Of a DNA stretch of 64,000 bases, positions 36,505 to 43,720 are shown one piece after another. The stretch comes from Aliarcobacter sp. (GTDB lineage Bacteria; Campylobacterota; Campylobacteria; Campylobacterales; Arcobacteraceae), in NCBI GenBank assembly GCA_028689025.1, contig JAQTXA010000007.1, positions 1-64,000 of the forward strand, given 5' to 3'. The notes beneath the pieces are model-generated. The model saw only the letters and a list, made by a program, of their open reading frames with translations. It did not search any database and was not told the origin of the DNA. Every line of letters starts with the position of its first letter. The stretch's first letter is position 1. The translations under genes were made by a program, and so were the position numbers.

Positions 36505-37235
36505 AGAAGAGTTTTTCTCACTAATCTTATGAAATCAAGGGCTTTTTCACTATCACCATGAACACAAATAGAATCACTTTTTAGAAAAATTTTATGTCCA
36601 TTTATACTTGTAACATAACTTCTCTCTTTTAGATTCAGAACCCTAGTTATTACATCTAAATCCTCATGAATAATAGAATTCTCTTCCATTCTTGAAACTA
36701 AAGTTCCATCATCATTGTAGTTTCTATCTGCGAATACTTCAAAAAGTAATTTTATATCATAAAGTTTTGCAGTGTATTCATACTCTTCATTTTTTGGACC
36801 TGATAAAACCATAAGTTTAATATTTTTATTAAAAGATGAAATTGCATTTAATATAGCTTTGAAAATGTTCTCATCTCTCATCATATCATTGTATAAAGCA
36901 CCATGAGGTTTCACATAAGAGATAGCCATACCATTTGCTCTACAAAAGGCATTTAAAGCTCCTAGTTGATATAAAATAATAGATTTTATCTCTTCTAGTG
37001 AACATAACATTGTTCTTCTTCCAAAACCTAATAAATCGTTATATGAAGGATGAGCTCCAATAGATACGCTGTATTTTTTAGCTAAGATTACGCTTCTACT
37101 CATATTAACAGCGTCACTTGCATGGAAACCACAAGCTAAGTTTGCCATATCAATATAAGGCATAATCTCTTCATCATTTCCCATTTTCCAAATACCGAAA
37201 CTCTCACCCATGTCACAATTCAATCTTATTTTCAT
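36501..37235 (-). CDS. pxpA: 5-oxoprolinase subunit A (LamB/YcsF family)
   Basis: This 244-residue member of the LamB/YcsF family is the third subunit of 5-oxoprolinase. The start MKIRLNCDMGESFGIWKMGN is the family hallmark, with metal-site Asp and Glu. NLACGFHASDAVNMSRSVIL, IGAHPSYNDLLGFGRR, YVKPHGALYND and FADRNYNDDGTLVSR follow. Length and motifs are complete. It starts 13 nt after the stop of an unrecognised gene that leads the operon. PxpABC recycles pyroglutamate that forms spontaneously or from peptides. Confidence 0.96.
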   Translation of the reverse strand: MKIRLNCDMGESFGIWKMGNDEEIMPYIDMANLACGFHASDAVNMSRSVILAKKYSVSIGAHPSYNDLLGFGRRTMLCSLEEIKSIILYQLGALNAFCRANGMAISYVKPHGALYNDMMRDENIFKAILNAISSFNKNIKLMVLSGPKNEEYEYTAKLYDIKLLFEVFADRNYNDDGTLVSRMEENSIIHEDLDVITRVLNLKERSYVTSINGHKIFLKSDSICVHGDSEKALDFIRLVRKTLL

Positions 37236-37248
37236 TGCTTATTCCTAT

Positions 37249-37689
37249 TTAGTATTGATACATATGATACTTTTTGTTTTCTGCTGCTTTTCGCTCTTCT
37301 ATTTTTTTATAAACTTCCAAAGCTTTTTGTTTTTGTTCAATATTTACTTCTTTAGTTTTATACTCTTTTATAATTGTTTCTAAAACCAAAATATAAACAA
37401 TCGAGTTTAATTTTAATGAGTCTTCATTTCTCATTAATTTATCTAAATCAATAGCATAAACAGCTTCTGAAAAAGTAAAAAATAGTCTTTGAGTAACATC
37501 TTCAAGTCTATATGAATATCCAAGAATTATTAAAAAATTCTCTTCACACTCTTTATCTAACTCTAACTTTCTTAATTCATTTGCAAAAGAAGATATTTGC
37601 CCTTCATATTCTGTGGCGATTTGTGGTGCTTCTATTATTTTATTTTTGAAACTATAAATAAAATTAGAGATTTCGTTAATTAGTTCTAT
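37249..37689 (-). CDS. Unrecognised protein leading the pxp operon, probable ATA start
   Basis: This frame is open from a TAA at about 37717 to the stop at 37249 and reads as coding throughout. The only ATG/GTG/TTG in frame is at 37434 and would give just 61 residues. An AAAAAGGA (37703-37696) followed after 6 nt by ATA at 37689 gives a 146-residue soluble, mostly helical protein starting with ELINEISNFIYSFKNKIIEA. Its tail is Lys/Glu-rich (IEERKAAENKKYH). There is no signal peptide or recognisable domain. It lies 13 nt before pxpA, so it is probably cotranscribed with the oxoprolinase. Function unknown. Confidence 0.6.
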   Translation of the reverse strand: MELINEISNFIYSFKNKIIEAPQIATEYEGQISSFANELRKLELDKECEENFLIILGYSYRLEDVTQRLFFTFSEAVYAIDLDKLMRNEDSLKLNSIVYILVLETIIKEYKTKEVNIEQKQKALEVYKKIEERKAAENKKYHMYQY

Positions 37690-37695
37690 CTTGAA

Positions 37696-37703
37696 TCCTT
37701 TTT
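37696..37703 (-). promoter_or_regulatory. Ribosome binding site before an ATA start
   Basis: AAAAAGGA on the minus strand lies 6 nt before the ATA at 37689. It is the only strong site in the open frame. Confidence 0.5.
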
Positions 37704-37724
37704 CACAATTATTGCATTAACTCT

Positions 37725-37734
37725 ATTATATAAT
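37725..37734. promoter_or_regulatory. Palindromic -10 box shared by two divergent genes
   Basis: attatataat is its own reverse complement, so TATAAT reads on both strands (37729-37734 plus, 37730-37725 minus). It sits 37 nt before the DUF4197 gene and 35 nt before the ATA-start gene, well placed for both. Confidence 0.5.
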
Positions 37735-37771
37735 GTAAATCTAAAAATTACAAAACATATTAGGAAAATTC

Positions 37772-38581
37772 ATGAAAAAATCACTTATCGTTTCATCATT
37801 GCTATTTAGTGCAACACTTACATTTGCTTTAGACTTAGGAAGTATCACAAAAAGTGTACTTGATACTACACAACAATTAACTAATACATCAACACAAACT
37901 ACTACAAACAACAATCTTGATAATGCAACGGTTTCTAGTGGATTAAAAGAAGCTTTAAAAACTGGAGTAACCTATGCAACAACACAACTTGGAAGTAATA
38001 ATGGTTATTTAAACAATAAAGCCGTAAAAATACCTCTTCCAAATAATTTATCTAGTGCAGAATCTGTAATTAGAAAAGCTGGTGGTGATAAAATGGCTGA
38101 TGATTTAATAAATTCAATGAATACAGCAGCTTCAAAAGCAGCTCCAAAAACAGCAGAAATTTTCATGGTTGCAATTGATAAAATGTCACTTACAGATGCT
38201 CAGAAAATCTTAGCAGGTGGGAATAATGCAGCAACAGAATATTTCAGAGCAAATACAACTGAATCACTAAAAAAATCAATAAATCCAATTATTCAAGAGA
38301 GTATGAAAGAGAATCAAGTAGCTACTTATTATGATTCTGTTAATAATGTATTTAAATCAAGTACAAGTGGCCTAACTCAAAATAGCAGTGTAATGGGAAT
38401 GGCAAAAAGTTTTGGAGTTGATTCATATATTCCTGGAAATTCAAAAGAGAGTTTAGATGAATTTGTAACATCAAAAGCTATTGAGGGATTATTTACAATG
38501 ATTGCACAAAAAGAAGCAGAAATTAGAACTAATCCAGTTGCACAAACAAGTTCATTATTAAAACAAGTGTTTGGGAAATAA
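37772..38581 (+). CDS. DUF4197 domain-containing exported protein
   Basis: This 269-residue protein has a signal peptide (MKKSLIVSSLLFSATLTFA). The mature domain matches DUF4197: SSGLKEALKTGVTYATTQLG, NNKAVKIPLPNNLSSAESVI, INSMNTAASKAAPKTAEIFM, and SLTDAQKILAGGNNAATEYF. A Ser/Thr/Asn-rich linker precedes the domain. The protein is presumably periplasmic and has no known function. It is the single gene of its transcript, with a TATAAT box at 37729 and an imperfect hairpin after it. Confidence 0.9.
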   Translation: MKKSLIVSSLLFSATLTFALDLGSITKSVLDTTQQLTNTSTQTTTNNNLDNATVSSGLKEALKTGVTYATTQLGSNNGYLNNKAVKIPLPNNLSSAESVIRKAGGDKMADDLINSMNTAASKAAPKTAEIFMVAIDKMSLTDAQKILAGGNNAATEYFRANTTESLKKSINPIIQESMKENQVATYYDSVNNVFKSSTSGLTQNSSVMGMAKSFGVDSYIPGNSKESLDEFVTSKAIEGLFTMIAQKEAEIRTNPVAQTSSLLKQVFGK

Positions 38582-38599
38582 GAAGTTTTTCTTAATCCC
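38573..38599. terminator. Imperfect hairpin between convergent genes
   Basis: Stem ggga/tccc plus taagaa/ttctta, with a small internal loop and a T-rich apex, covers the end of the DUF4197 gene and faces the convergent hypothetical gene. Confidence 0.4.
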
Positions 38600-39173
38600 C
38601 ACTTTGTAGAGCGAAGTAACTTTTCATAGCATTATTTTTTACTAAACTAAGATTTAAATCTATTGAATTGATTGCTTTTCTCTCAAAGTTATATTCGTAA
38701 GTTTTATCAAAATTTTTCAATAAATTTTCATAAAGATCACCTTTTGCATCTACAATAAAAACCTCTTTATTCACCTCATAAATATAAATGATATTCAAAG
38801 TAAAATTGTTATCAATTTTGTAAACCATAAATTCATAATGACCAAACTCTTTTTGCTCTAACAACTCCATAGATTTTGCTTTTATTGTCTCTTTTAATAA
38901 ATCTTTGAAAAAAGATAATGCTTGTCCATTCCAAGAAATATCATCGGCTGTATGAATATACTCCACATGTAAATTGTCAGCTTTTATAGTATAAGCTTCT
39001 AAAACATAAGAGTCATATCTTGTTTTTGTTTCAATGTTTGTAATTGGGAATATATAAAAAGTATCAGAATCGATTTTGAATTTCAACTCGTTTTCTTCAA
39101 GGCTGAAATAAGGTCTTGAGAGTTTTTTTATTGTTTTAAAAAATGAATCAAAAGCATCAATAATCATACCCAT
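38592..39173 (-). CDS. Soluble protein of unknown function
   Basis: This is a 193-residue protein without signal peptide or membrane segment. It has an alternating strand-like pattern (LKFKIDSDTFYIFPITNIET, FTLNIIYIYEVNKEVFIVDA). A helix-rich middle (FFKDLLKETIKAKSMELLEQ) separates the two halves. I do not recognise the family. It is monocistronic and converges with the DUF4197 gene. An AAAAGG lies upstream of the ATG at 39173. Codon use is like its neighbours. Confidence 0.6.
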   Translation of the reverse strand: MGMIIDAFDSFFKTIKKLSRPYFSLEENELKFKIDSDTFYIFPITNIETKTRYDSYVLEAYTIKADNLHVEYIHTADDISWNGQALSFFKDLLKETIKAKSMELLEQKEFGHYEFMVYKIDNNFTLNIIYIYEVNKEVFIVDAKGDLYENLLKNFDKTYEYNFERKAINSIDLNLSLVKNNAMKSYFALQSGD

Positions 39174-39244
39174 TTTGGAACCTTTTATTTTAGTATACTA
39201 CAGTTTAGTGAGTAATTGTAAAATAATTATGTAATTAATATTAT

Positions 39245-39724
39245 TTAATTATTAGCAAACTTTTCTAAGGCCTCACCCTCAAGTCTATAACCAATCCACT
39301 CTGTTTTTGCAAGAGCTCCAAAGCTCTCATAAAACTCTCGTGATGGAGTATTCCAATCCAAACAAGACCACTCAAATCGCCCACAATTTTCACTTAATGC
39401 TTTTTGTGCCAAATATTTAAGCATAGCCTTTCCAGCACCTCTTCCTCTTTTTGCTTCACTAACATATAAATCCTCAAGATAAATACCATTTTTCCCAAGC
39501 CAAGTTGAATAACTGTAAAAATAAACAGCATAGCCAATAGCAATTCCATCTTCTTCACAAATCAAAGCCTTAACCGTAGAGTTTGGTGCAAAAATAGCTT
39601 CACGCGTCTCATCAACTGTAGTTTTCACTTCATTTGGTAGTTTTTCATAAATAGCAAGTTCCATAATGAAATCAAAAATAGTTTGTGAATCTTCTGGTAT
39701 TGCTTCTCTTATTTTTAGGGGCAT
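39245..39724 (-). CDS. GNAT family N-acetyltransferase
   Basis: This 159-residue acetyltransferase begins PLKIREAIPEDSQTIFDFIM. The acetyl-CoA motif A reads YLEDLYVSEAKRGRGAGKAM (Arg-Gly-x-Gly-x-Ala), and motif B is FEWSCLDWNTPSREFYESFG. This closely resembles the diamine N-acetyltransferase/SAT-like subgroup (the WxxLDWNxxxxxFY pattern), so a small amine or amino acid is a likely substrate. An AAGGA site precedes the ATG. It follows the HepT gene by 25 nt on the same strand and may share its transcript. Confidence 0.9.
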   Translation of the reverse strand: MPLKIREAIPEDSQTIFDFIMELAIYEKLPNEVKTTVDETREAIFAPNSTVKALICEEDGIAIGYAVYFYSYSTWLGKNGIYLEDLYVSEAKRGRGAGKAMLKYLAQKALSENCGRFEWSCLDWNTPSREFYESFGALAKTEWIGYRLEGEALEKFANN

Positions 39725-39749
39725 TTTTGTCCTTATAAAATTTGTTTCA

Positions 39750-40076
39750 TTAGTTTTTTATATTTAAAATAATTTGTTTTAATTTTGGTAGTTGAGTTCT
39801 AATAATATCTTCTATAATCATTTTATTTACACCTTCATAATCATGTGCAATAAAATTTCTTACATCGTAAGTTCCTTTGATAGGAAGTAAATTTGCAAAA
39901 GGCTCATCTCTTAATTTATTTAATGTTTCACCAATTTGTAGTAGTGACATAAGTGTTGCATCATATCCCATAACATCATTTAATAAATCTTCAATAGATT
40001 TGTATCTTGCTTTAAAAGATTCTATATCTTCTATCTTTTCTATTATAAAATCAAGTTTTTCAAATGAACTAGACAT
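39750..40076 (-). CDS. hepT: HepT family RNase toxin (DUF86)
   Basis: This 108-residue HEPN-domain protein has the catalytic RX4HXY motif intact as Arg73-Asn-Phe-Ile-Ala-His78-Asp-Tyr80. HepT proteins are ribonuclease toxins, neutralised when the partner nucleotidyltransferase MntA AMPylates the Tyr of this motif. The gene overlaps mntA by 8 nt, the usual arrangement, so the pair should be a functional toxin-antitoxin module. Its role (stabilising a region or phage defence) is inferred. Confidence 0.9.
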   Translation of the reverse strand: MSSSFEKLDFIIEKIEDIESFKARYKSIEDLLNDVMGYDATLMSLLQIGETLNKLRDEPFANLLPIKGTYDVRNFIAHDYEGVNKMIIEDIIRTQLPKLKQIILNIKN

Positions 40077-40377
40077 AAATCACATCTTTTAAAGCATATT
40101 TTTGAAAAGTCTTACTATTGTTATCAATAGAGGCAATATCAACTTTTGTATTAAGAGCTTTTTGTAAAGATTCTTTTATTTCACTAAGTTTTGAGAAGGC
40201 TTCAAAACCAGAATATTTTTGAATAAAAGTCGGTTCTATATCATATAATAAATCAATATCACTATCTTTTGTTTGAGTGTTTTTAGCATAAGAACCAAAT
40301 ACACCAATGATTTTAAAACCATCTTCTAAAAGTTTTTCTTTTTCTATTTTAATTTTATTTAGTAGTTCTTTTTCCAT
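40069..40377 (-). CDS. mntA: MntA family nucleotidyltransferase antitoxin
   Basis: This 102-residue minimal nucleotidyltransferase has the GSX10DXD active site as Gly28-Ser29 to Asp40-Ile-Asp42. A later acidic residue (LNTKVDIASI) completes the triad. This is the AMPylating antitoxin of the HepT/MntA system. An AAAGG site and a minus-strand TATAAT (40403-40398) precede its ATG. It is the first gene of the pair and overlaps hepT. Confidence 0.9.
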   Translation of the reverse strand: MEKELLNKIKIEKEKLLEDGFKIIGVFGSYAKNTQTKDSDIDLLYDIEPTFIQKYSGFEAFSKLSEIKESLQKALNTKVDIASIDNNSKTFQKYALKDVIYV

Positions 40378-40397
40378 TTTTTTGCCTTTGATTGTTG

Positions 40398-40403
40398 ATT
40401 ATA
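40398..40403 (-). promoter_or_regulatory. Putative -10 box of mntA-hepT
   Basis: TATAAT on the minus strand ends 20 nt before the mntA ATG. Confidence 0.5.
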
Positions 40404-40424
40404 ACATTTTCTAATTTATGAGGA

Positions 40425-40430
40425 TATAAT
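40425..40430 (+). promoter_or_regulatory. Putative -10 box of the 133-aa gene
   Basis: GGATATAAT contains TATAAT 29 nt before the ATG at 40460. An AAAAGGA site lies between. Confidence 0.5.
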
Positions 40431-40459
40431 ACATTAATAAAATATATAAAAGGATTTTT

Positions 40460-40861
40460 ATGCATATATATGATGATCTTAAAAAAAAATATAAATCTAC
40501 TTATTCATCTCATTTAAGATTTGCAATAAAGGAAGAGATTTATCCACTTTATATTGAAAATGATGATGAATTCTATGAATGCAATAGTTTTTTTAGAATC
40601 AATAAAGAAAATATGTTAAATATTCATCATCATTTAAAAAATTCTTATGAAAACTTCCAAAAAAATAAGAAACTAACATATAAAGTAGAAAATGTAAATA
40701 TCTCATATAAAGGAGCATGGGGTCAATCTCAAATTTTAAAAGCAGATGTATTAAAATATTTTTACAATAACGAAAAATTTGATAATGAATTTTGGCATAT
40801 CTTTTTTGAAAATATAGATGATGAAATATCTAAAGATTATATAATGAAAAAATACTACTAA
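40460..40861 (+). CDS. Soluble protein of unknown function beside mntA-hepT
   Basis: This 133-residue protein is rich in aromatic and charged residues (MHIYDDLKKKYKSTYSSHLR, FDNEFWHIFFENIDDEISKD). It has no signal peptide, membrane segment or recognisable motif. A central NVNISYKGAWGQSQIL stretch is the least charged part. It is divergent from mntA and is followed directly by the long foldback repeat at 40867-40990. A good ribosome binding site and -10 box support it. It could be an accessory gene. Function unknown. Confidence 0.6.
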   Translation: MHIYDDLKKKYKSTYSSHLRFAIKEEIYPLYIENDDEFYECNSFFRINKENMLNIHHHLKNSYENFQKNKKLTYKVENVNISYKGAWGQSQILKADVLKYFYNNEKFDNEFWHIFFENIDDEISKDYIMKKYY

Positions 40862-40866
40862 TTTCT

Positions 40867-40990
40867 TAAAAGAGCTAGTTGTATGTAGATTCAAGGCGAA
40901 AAGAGTTTTTTTTGATTGAGCGTACATAAAGTACGTGATTGAGAAAAAAACTATTTGCAACGCCGAAGATACGTGCAAATAGTTCTTTTA
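40867..40990. repeat. Long imperfect foldback element, possible miniature mobile repeat
   Basis: The outer 20 nt of each end are inverted copies matching at 16 of 20 positions (taaaagagct agttgtatgt on the left). Inside are ggcg/cgcc, a T8/A7 pair, and a central perfect cgtac-ataaa-gtacg. The motif gattgag also occurs as a direct repeat on both sides of the centre. The 8-bp direct repeat aaagagct sits at 40869-40876 and 40995-41002. It fills the gap between the 133-aa gene and the convergent htpG. It may terminate both transcripts or be a dispersed repeat. Confidence 0.55.
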
Positions 40991-40992
40991 TT

Positions 40993-42903
40993 TTAAAGAG
41001 CTTTTGCTGTGATTCTTGATAATCTTTTCGCAAACGCTACAGTATCAGTAATTTCCATACCTTCACTTAGTTTCGCTTGGTCTAATAAAATCCAAGATAC
41101 ATCTTCGATTGTTGATTCATCTGCACAACCATTTAGTTTTTTAACGATTTCATGCTCTGGATTGATTTCTAAAATTGGAGCTGATTCAGGCATTGCTTGT
41201 CCCATTGCTCTCATCATTTGCATCATTTGAGCCATTTGTGCGTCTGCCACATCTTTTACTACACAAGATGGAGATTCACTTAGTCTGTTTGTTACTTTTA
41301 CATCTTTAACAGCATCACCTAATTTATCTTTGATTTTTTTAGTAATGTCTTGGAATTTCTCTTCAACTTCTTTTTTTGCTTCTTCTGTTTGTTCAACTTT
41401 TGGAGGCTCACAAGCTGTGATGTCTTTGAATTCCCACTCTTTATATGCACCCATAGTTGGAGTGATGATTTCGTCAATTTCTTTATCATCTAAGATTAAA
41501 ACTTCGATGTTATTTTTGTTATAAGACTCTAATAATGGTGAACTTCTTAATACTTTTTCATTTTCACCAACGATATAATAAATCGCTTTTTGTTCAGTGT
41601 CAGCTCTTTCTTTATAGCTTTCTAATGAAGTTAATTTTCCAGCTTCTGCTTTTGTTGATTTATATCTTAGTAAATCTAAAATAAGCTCTTTGTTCATGTG
41701 GTCTTGATATACACCCTCTTTTAAAGGTCTGATATATTCAGCTACGAACTCAGCATATTTTTCTTCATCTTTTGAAAGTTTTTTGATTTCAGAAAGGATT
41801 TTTTTAACACTTCCTTGTTTGATATTTGCAAGGATTCTATTTTCTTGTAAAATCTCTCTTGAAACATTTAAAGGTAAATCTTCAGAATCAATAATACCTC
41901 TTACAAATCTTAAATAAGTTGGTAATAACTCTTTTTCATCATCTGTAATAAATACTCTTTTAACATAAAGTTTAACACCACTTTGGAAATCTGCTCTGTA
42001 CATATCCATAGGTGCAGTTTTTGGGATATAGAATAGTGTTGTATATTCGTTTACACCCTCTGTTTTTGTGTGAATTGTAAGCATTGGCTCTGATGAATCA
42101 TGAGAAATTGATTTATAAAATTGATTATAATCATCTTCTTTTAATTTTGATTTTGGTTGCATCCATAAAGCTGTTGCTTCATTGATTTTTTCGTGTTTTC
42201 TCTCAGTTGTTTTTGCAGGTTCTTTTCCAGATTTTTTGTCTTCTTCACTTAAAGTTTCAGTTACTTCTTCACTATAGTTTAAGAAAATTGGGTATGCAAT
42301 GTGGTTTGAGTATTTTCCAACAATGTTTTTGATTCTATATTTAGATGCAAACTCTGATACTTCTTCATCTTTTAACTTGATGTAAATAACAGTTCCATTT
42401 GACTCTTTTATTGCAGTTGTTAAATCAAATTCACCAGTTCCATCACTTGACCATTTATATGCTACATCTTCTCCAGCTTTTTTAGTGATAACATCTACTT
42501 TATCTGCCACCATAAATACTGAGTAAAATCCAACACCAAATTGACCAATAAGATTTGAATCTTTTTTTGCATCACCAGTTAAGGCTTCAACAAATGATTT
42601 TGTACCTGATTTTGCGATTGTTCCAATTGAAGCTATTAAATCAGCTTCGTTCATTCCAATACCATTATCTGAAATTGTTAAAGATTTATCAGCTTCATCA
42701 AAAGAAACGTTAATTTCACCTTTCCAATCTGCGTATGCATCTTTTAAAGACTCATCTGTTAATCTCATATAGTTTAATTTGTCAATTGCATCACTTGAAT
42801 TTGATACAAGCTCTCTTATAAAAATCTCTTTATTTGAATATAAAGAGTGTGTCATTAAATGTAATAATTGTCCTACTTCTGTTTGAAATTGATGTTTTGC
42901 CAT
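40993..42903 (-). CDS. htpG: Molecular chaperone HtpG (Hsp90)
   Basis: This is bacterial Hsp90, 636 residues, full length. The GHKL ATPase domain starts at the N-terminus (FQTEVGQLLHLMTHSLYSNK), then RELVSNSSDAIDKLNYMRL, ISDNGIGMNEADLI, and GQFGVGFYSVFMVADKV. The middle domain contains PLNVSREILQENRIL. The C-terminal dimerisation part has a Met-rich segment (AQMAQMMQMMRAMGQAMP). An AGGAGA site precedes the ATG. A near-perfect CIRCE element lies about 83 nt upstream, suggesting HrcA-controlled heat-shock expression. Confidence 0.97.
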   Translation of the reverse strand: MAKHQFQTEVGQLLHLMTHSLYSNKEIFIRELVSNSSDAIDKLNYMRLTDESLKDAYADWKGEINVSFDEADKSLTISDNGIGMNEADLIASIGTIAKSGTKSFVEALTGDAKKDSNLIGQFGVGFYSVFMVADKVDVITKKAGEDVAYKWSSDGTGEFDLTTAIKESNGTVIYIKLKDEEVSEFASKYRIKNIVGKYSNHIAYPIFLNYSEEVTETLSEEDKKSGKEPAKTTERKHEKINEATALWMQPKSKLKEDDYNQFYKSISHDSSEPMLTIHTKTEGVNEYTTLFYIPKTAPMDMYRADFQSGVKLYVKRVFITDDEKELLPTYLRFVRGIIDSEDLPLNVSREILQENRILANIKQGSVKKILSEIKKLSKDEEKYAEFVAEYIRPLKEGVYQDHMNKELILDLLRYKSTKAEAGKLTSLESYKERADTEQKAIYYIVGENEKVLRSSPLLESYNKNNIEVLILDDKEIDEIITPTMGAYKEWEFKDITACEPPKVEQTEEAKKEVEEKFQDITKKIKDKLGDAVKDVKVTNRLSESPSCVVKDVADAQMAQMMQMMRAMGQAMPESAPILEINPEHEIVKKLNGCADESTIEDVSWILLDQAKLSEGMEITDTVAFAKRLSRITAKAL

Positions 42904-42985
42904 GTCATTTCTCCTATAATTTGTTTAATTTTAGAAGAGAATTTTATCACAACTTTATAAAAGGAAGCTAAAGTTTTTATTAAAA

Positions 42986-43012
42986 TTAGCACTTTTTTAT
43001 ATAGAGTGCTAA
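42986..43012. promoter_or_regulatory. CIRCE-type HrcA operator upstream of htpG
   Basis: The sequence TTAGCACTT, nine bases, then GAGTGCTAA matches the CIRCE consensus (TTAGCACTC-N9-GAGTGCTAA) at 17 of 18 arm positions with the exact spacing. It lies 83-109 nt upstream of the htpG ATG, above a GATAAAAT -10-like box. It also overlaps the stop of the PIN gene, for which it could double as a terminator hairpin followed by an A/T-rich tract. Confidence 0.75.
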
Positions 43013-43422
43013 TTTTTTAGTAGATTATTTAAACTCTGTTTTTTCAAAGTTCTATAAATATCGAAATCACTATCGATACTTACTATATTTTTAATTTTTT
43101 CTTTATTGGCAATATACATCAAAGTTCCATCAGCTAAATCCATAGGAATATCAATATATTTTTCCATCATTACCCTAATATTTGATATTTCATCTTGTGA
43201 AATATTATAAACTTCAATTCCACCAACTTCACACCATTTTAAAAAATCAATTTGAACTTGTAAGTTAAAGTCAAGCATATGAGAAACTTCTGTAATAACA
43301 GCCCAAGAAGTAATAAGTTTACCTTTATATGATTTTAAAAATTCAACTACTTTTGAATGATATTTATCACTTCTATCAAAAAGTGCAATCAACGGACCGC
43401 TATCAATGATTGTTTTTTGCAT
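43009..43422 (-). CDS. PIN domain toxin-like ribonuclease (VapC-like)
   Basis: This 137-residue PIN-domain protein retains the acidic metal-binding residues: Asp7 (TIIDSGPLIALFDRSD), Glu45 (WAVITEVSH), Asp98 (MDLADGTLMYIA) and Asp117/Asp119 (VSIDSDFDIYR). It overlaps the upstream ribbon-helix-helix gene by 20 nt, typical of toxin-antitoxin operons. Toxins of this type cut tRNA or rRNA. Its stop codon lies within the CIRCE-like element ahead of htpG, so this pair may have inserted next to the htpG promoter. Confidence 0.88.
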   Translation of the reverse strand: MQKTIIDSGPLIALFDRSDKYHSKVVEFLKSYKGKLITSWAVITEVSHMLDFNLQVQIDFLKWCEVGGIEVYNISQDEISNIRVMMEKYIDIPMDLADGTLMYIANKEKIKNIVSIDSDFDIYRTLKKQSLNNLLKN

Positions 43423-43660
43423 TTATTTTATCTTTTATTTTTTGTTTATAAGTTGTAGATAAATCATCTCTTCCACTTGAATATTTTCCAAAAAATTCAC
43501 TTCCTAGTTCATATGCACTTTTGTGTTCAGACTCTTTTTTTAACATATCAAAATAATAAACTAAAGCATCTTTTATTACTTTACTTTTTGGTATATGCTT
43601 TTGGTTTGAAATTAAATCGAGTTGATTTTCTATCTTTTCATCTAATCGAACAGAAATCAT
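43403..43660 (-). CDS. Ribbon-helix-helix antitoxin
   Basis: This 85-residue protein has an N-terminal CopG/RHH DNA-binding domain (MISVRLDEKIENQLDLISNQ, then KSKVIKDALVYYFDML). A charged C-terminal tail (KSAYELGSEFFGKYSSGRDD) is likely to wrap the toxin. It is the first gene of the PIN toxin pair and should autorepress. Directly upstream is TTTGTGATACAATACGTAATACAAAT-like sequence containing a tandem or inverted TACGTA-type motif, a plausible RHH operator. Pair function is inferred from family knowledge. Confidence 0.87.
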   Translation of the reverse strand: MISVRLDEKIENQLDLISNQKHIPKSKVIKDALVYYFDMLKKESEHKSAYELGSEFFGKYSSGRDDLSTTYKQKIKDKINAKNNH

Positions 43661-43720
43661 AAATACTCCTTTTAATTTGTATTACGTATTGTATCACAAA
43701 TTAATTTAGAATTATATTTT

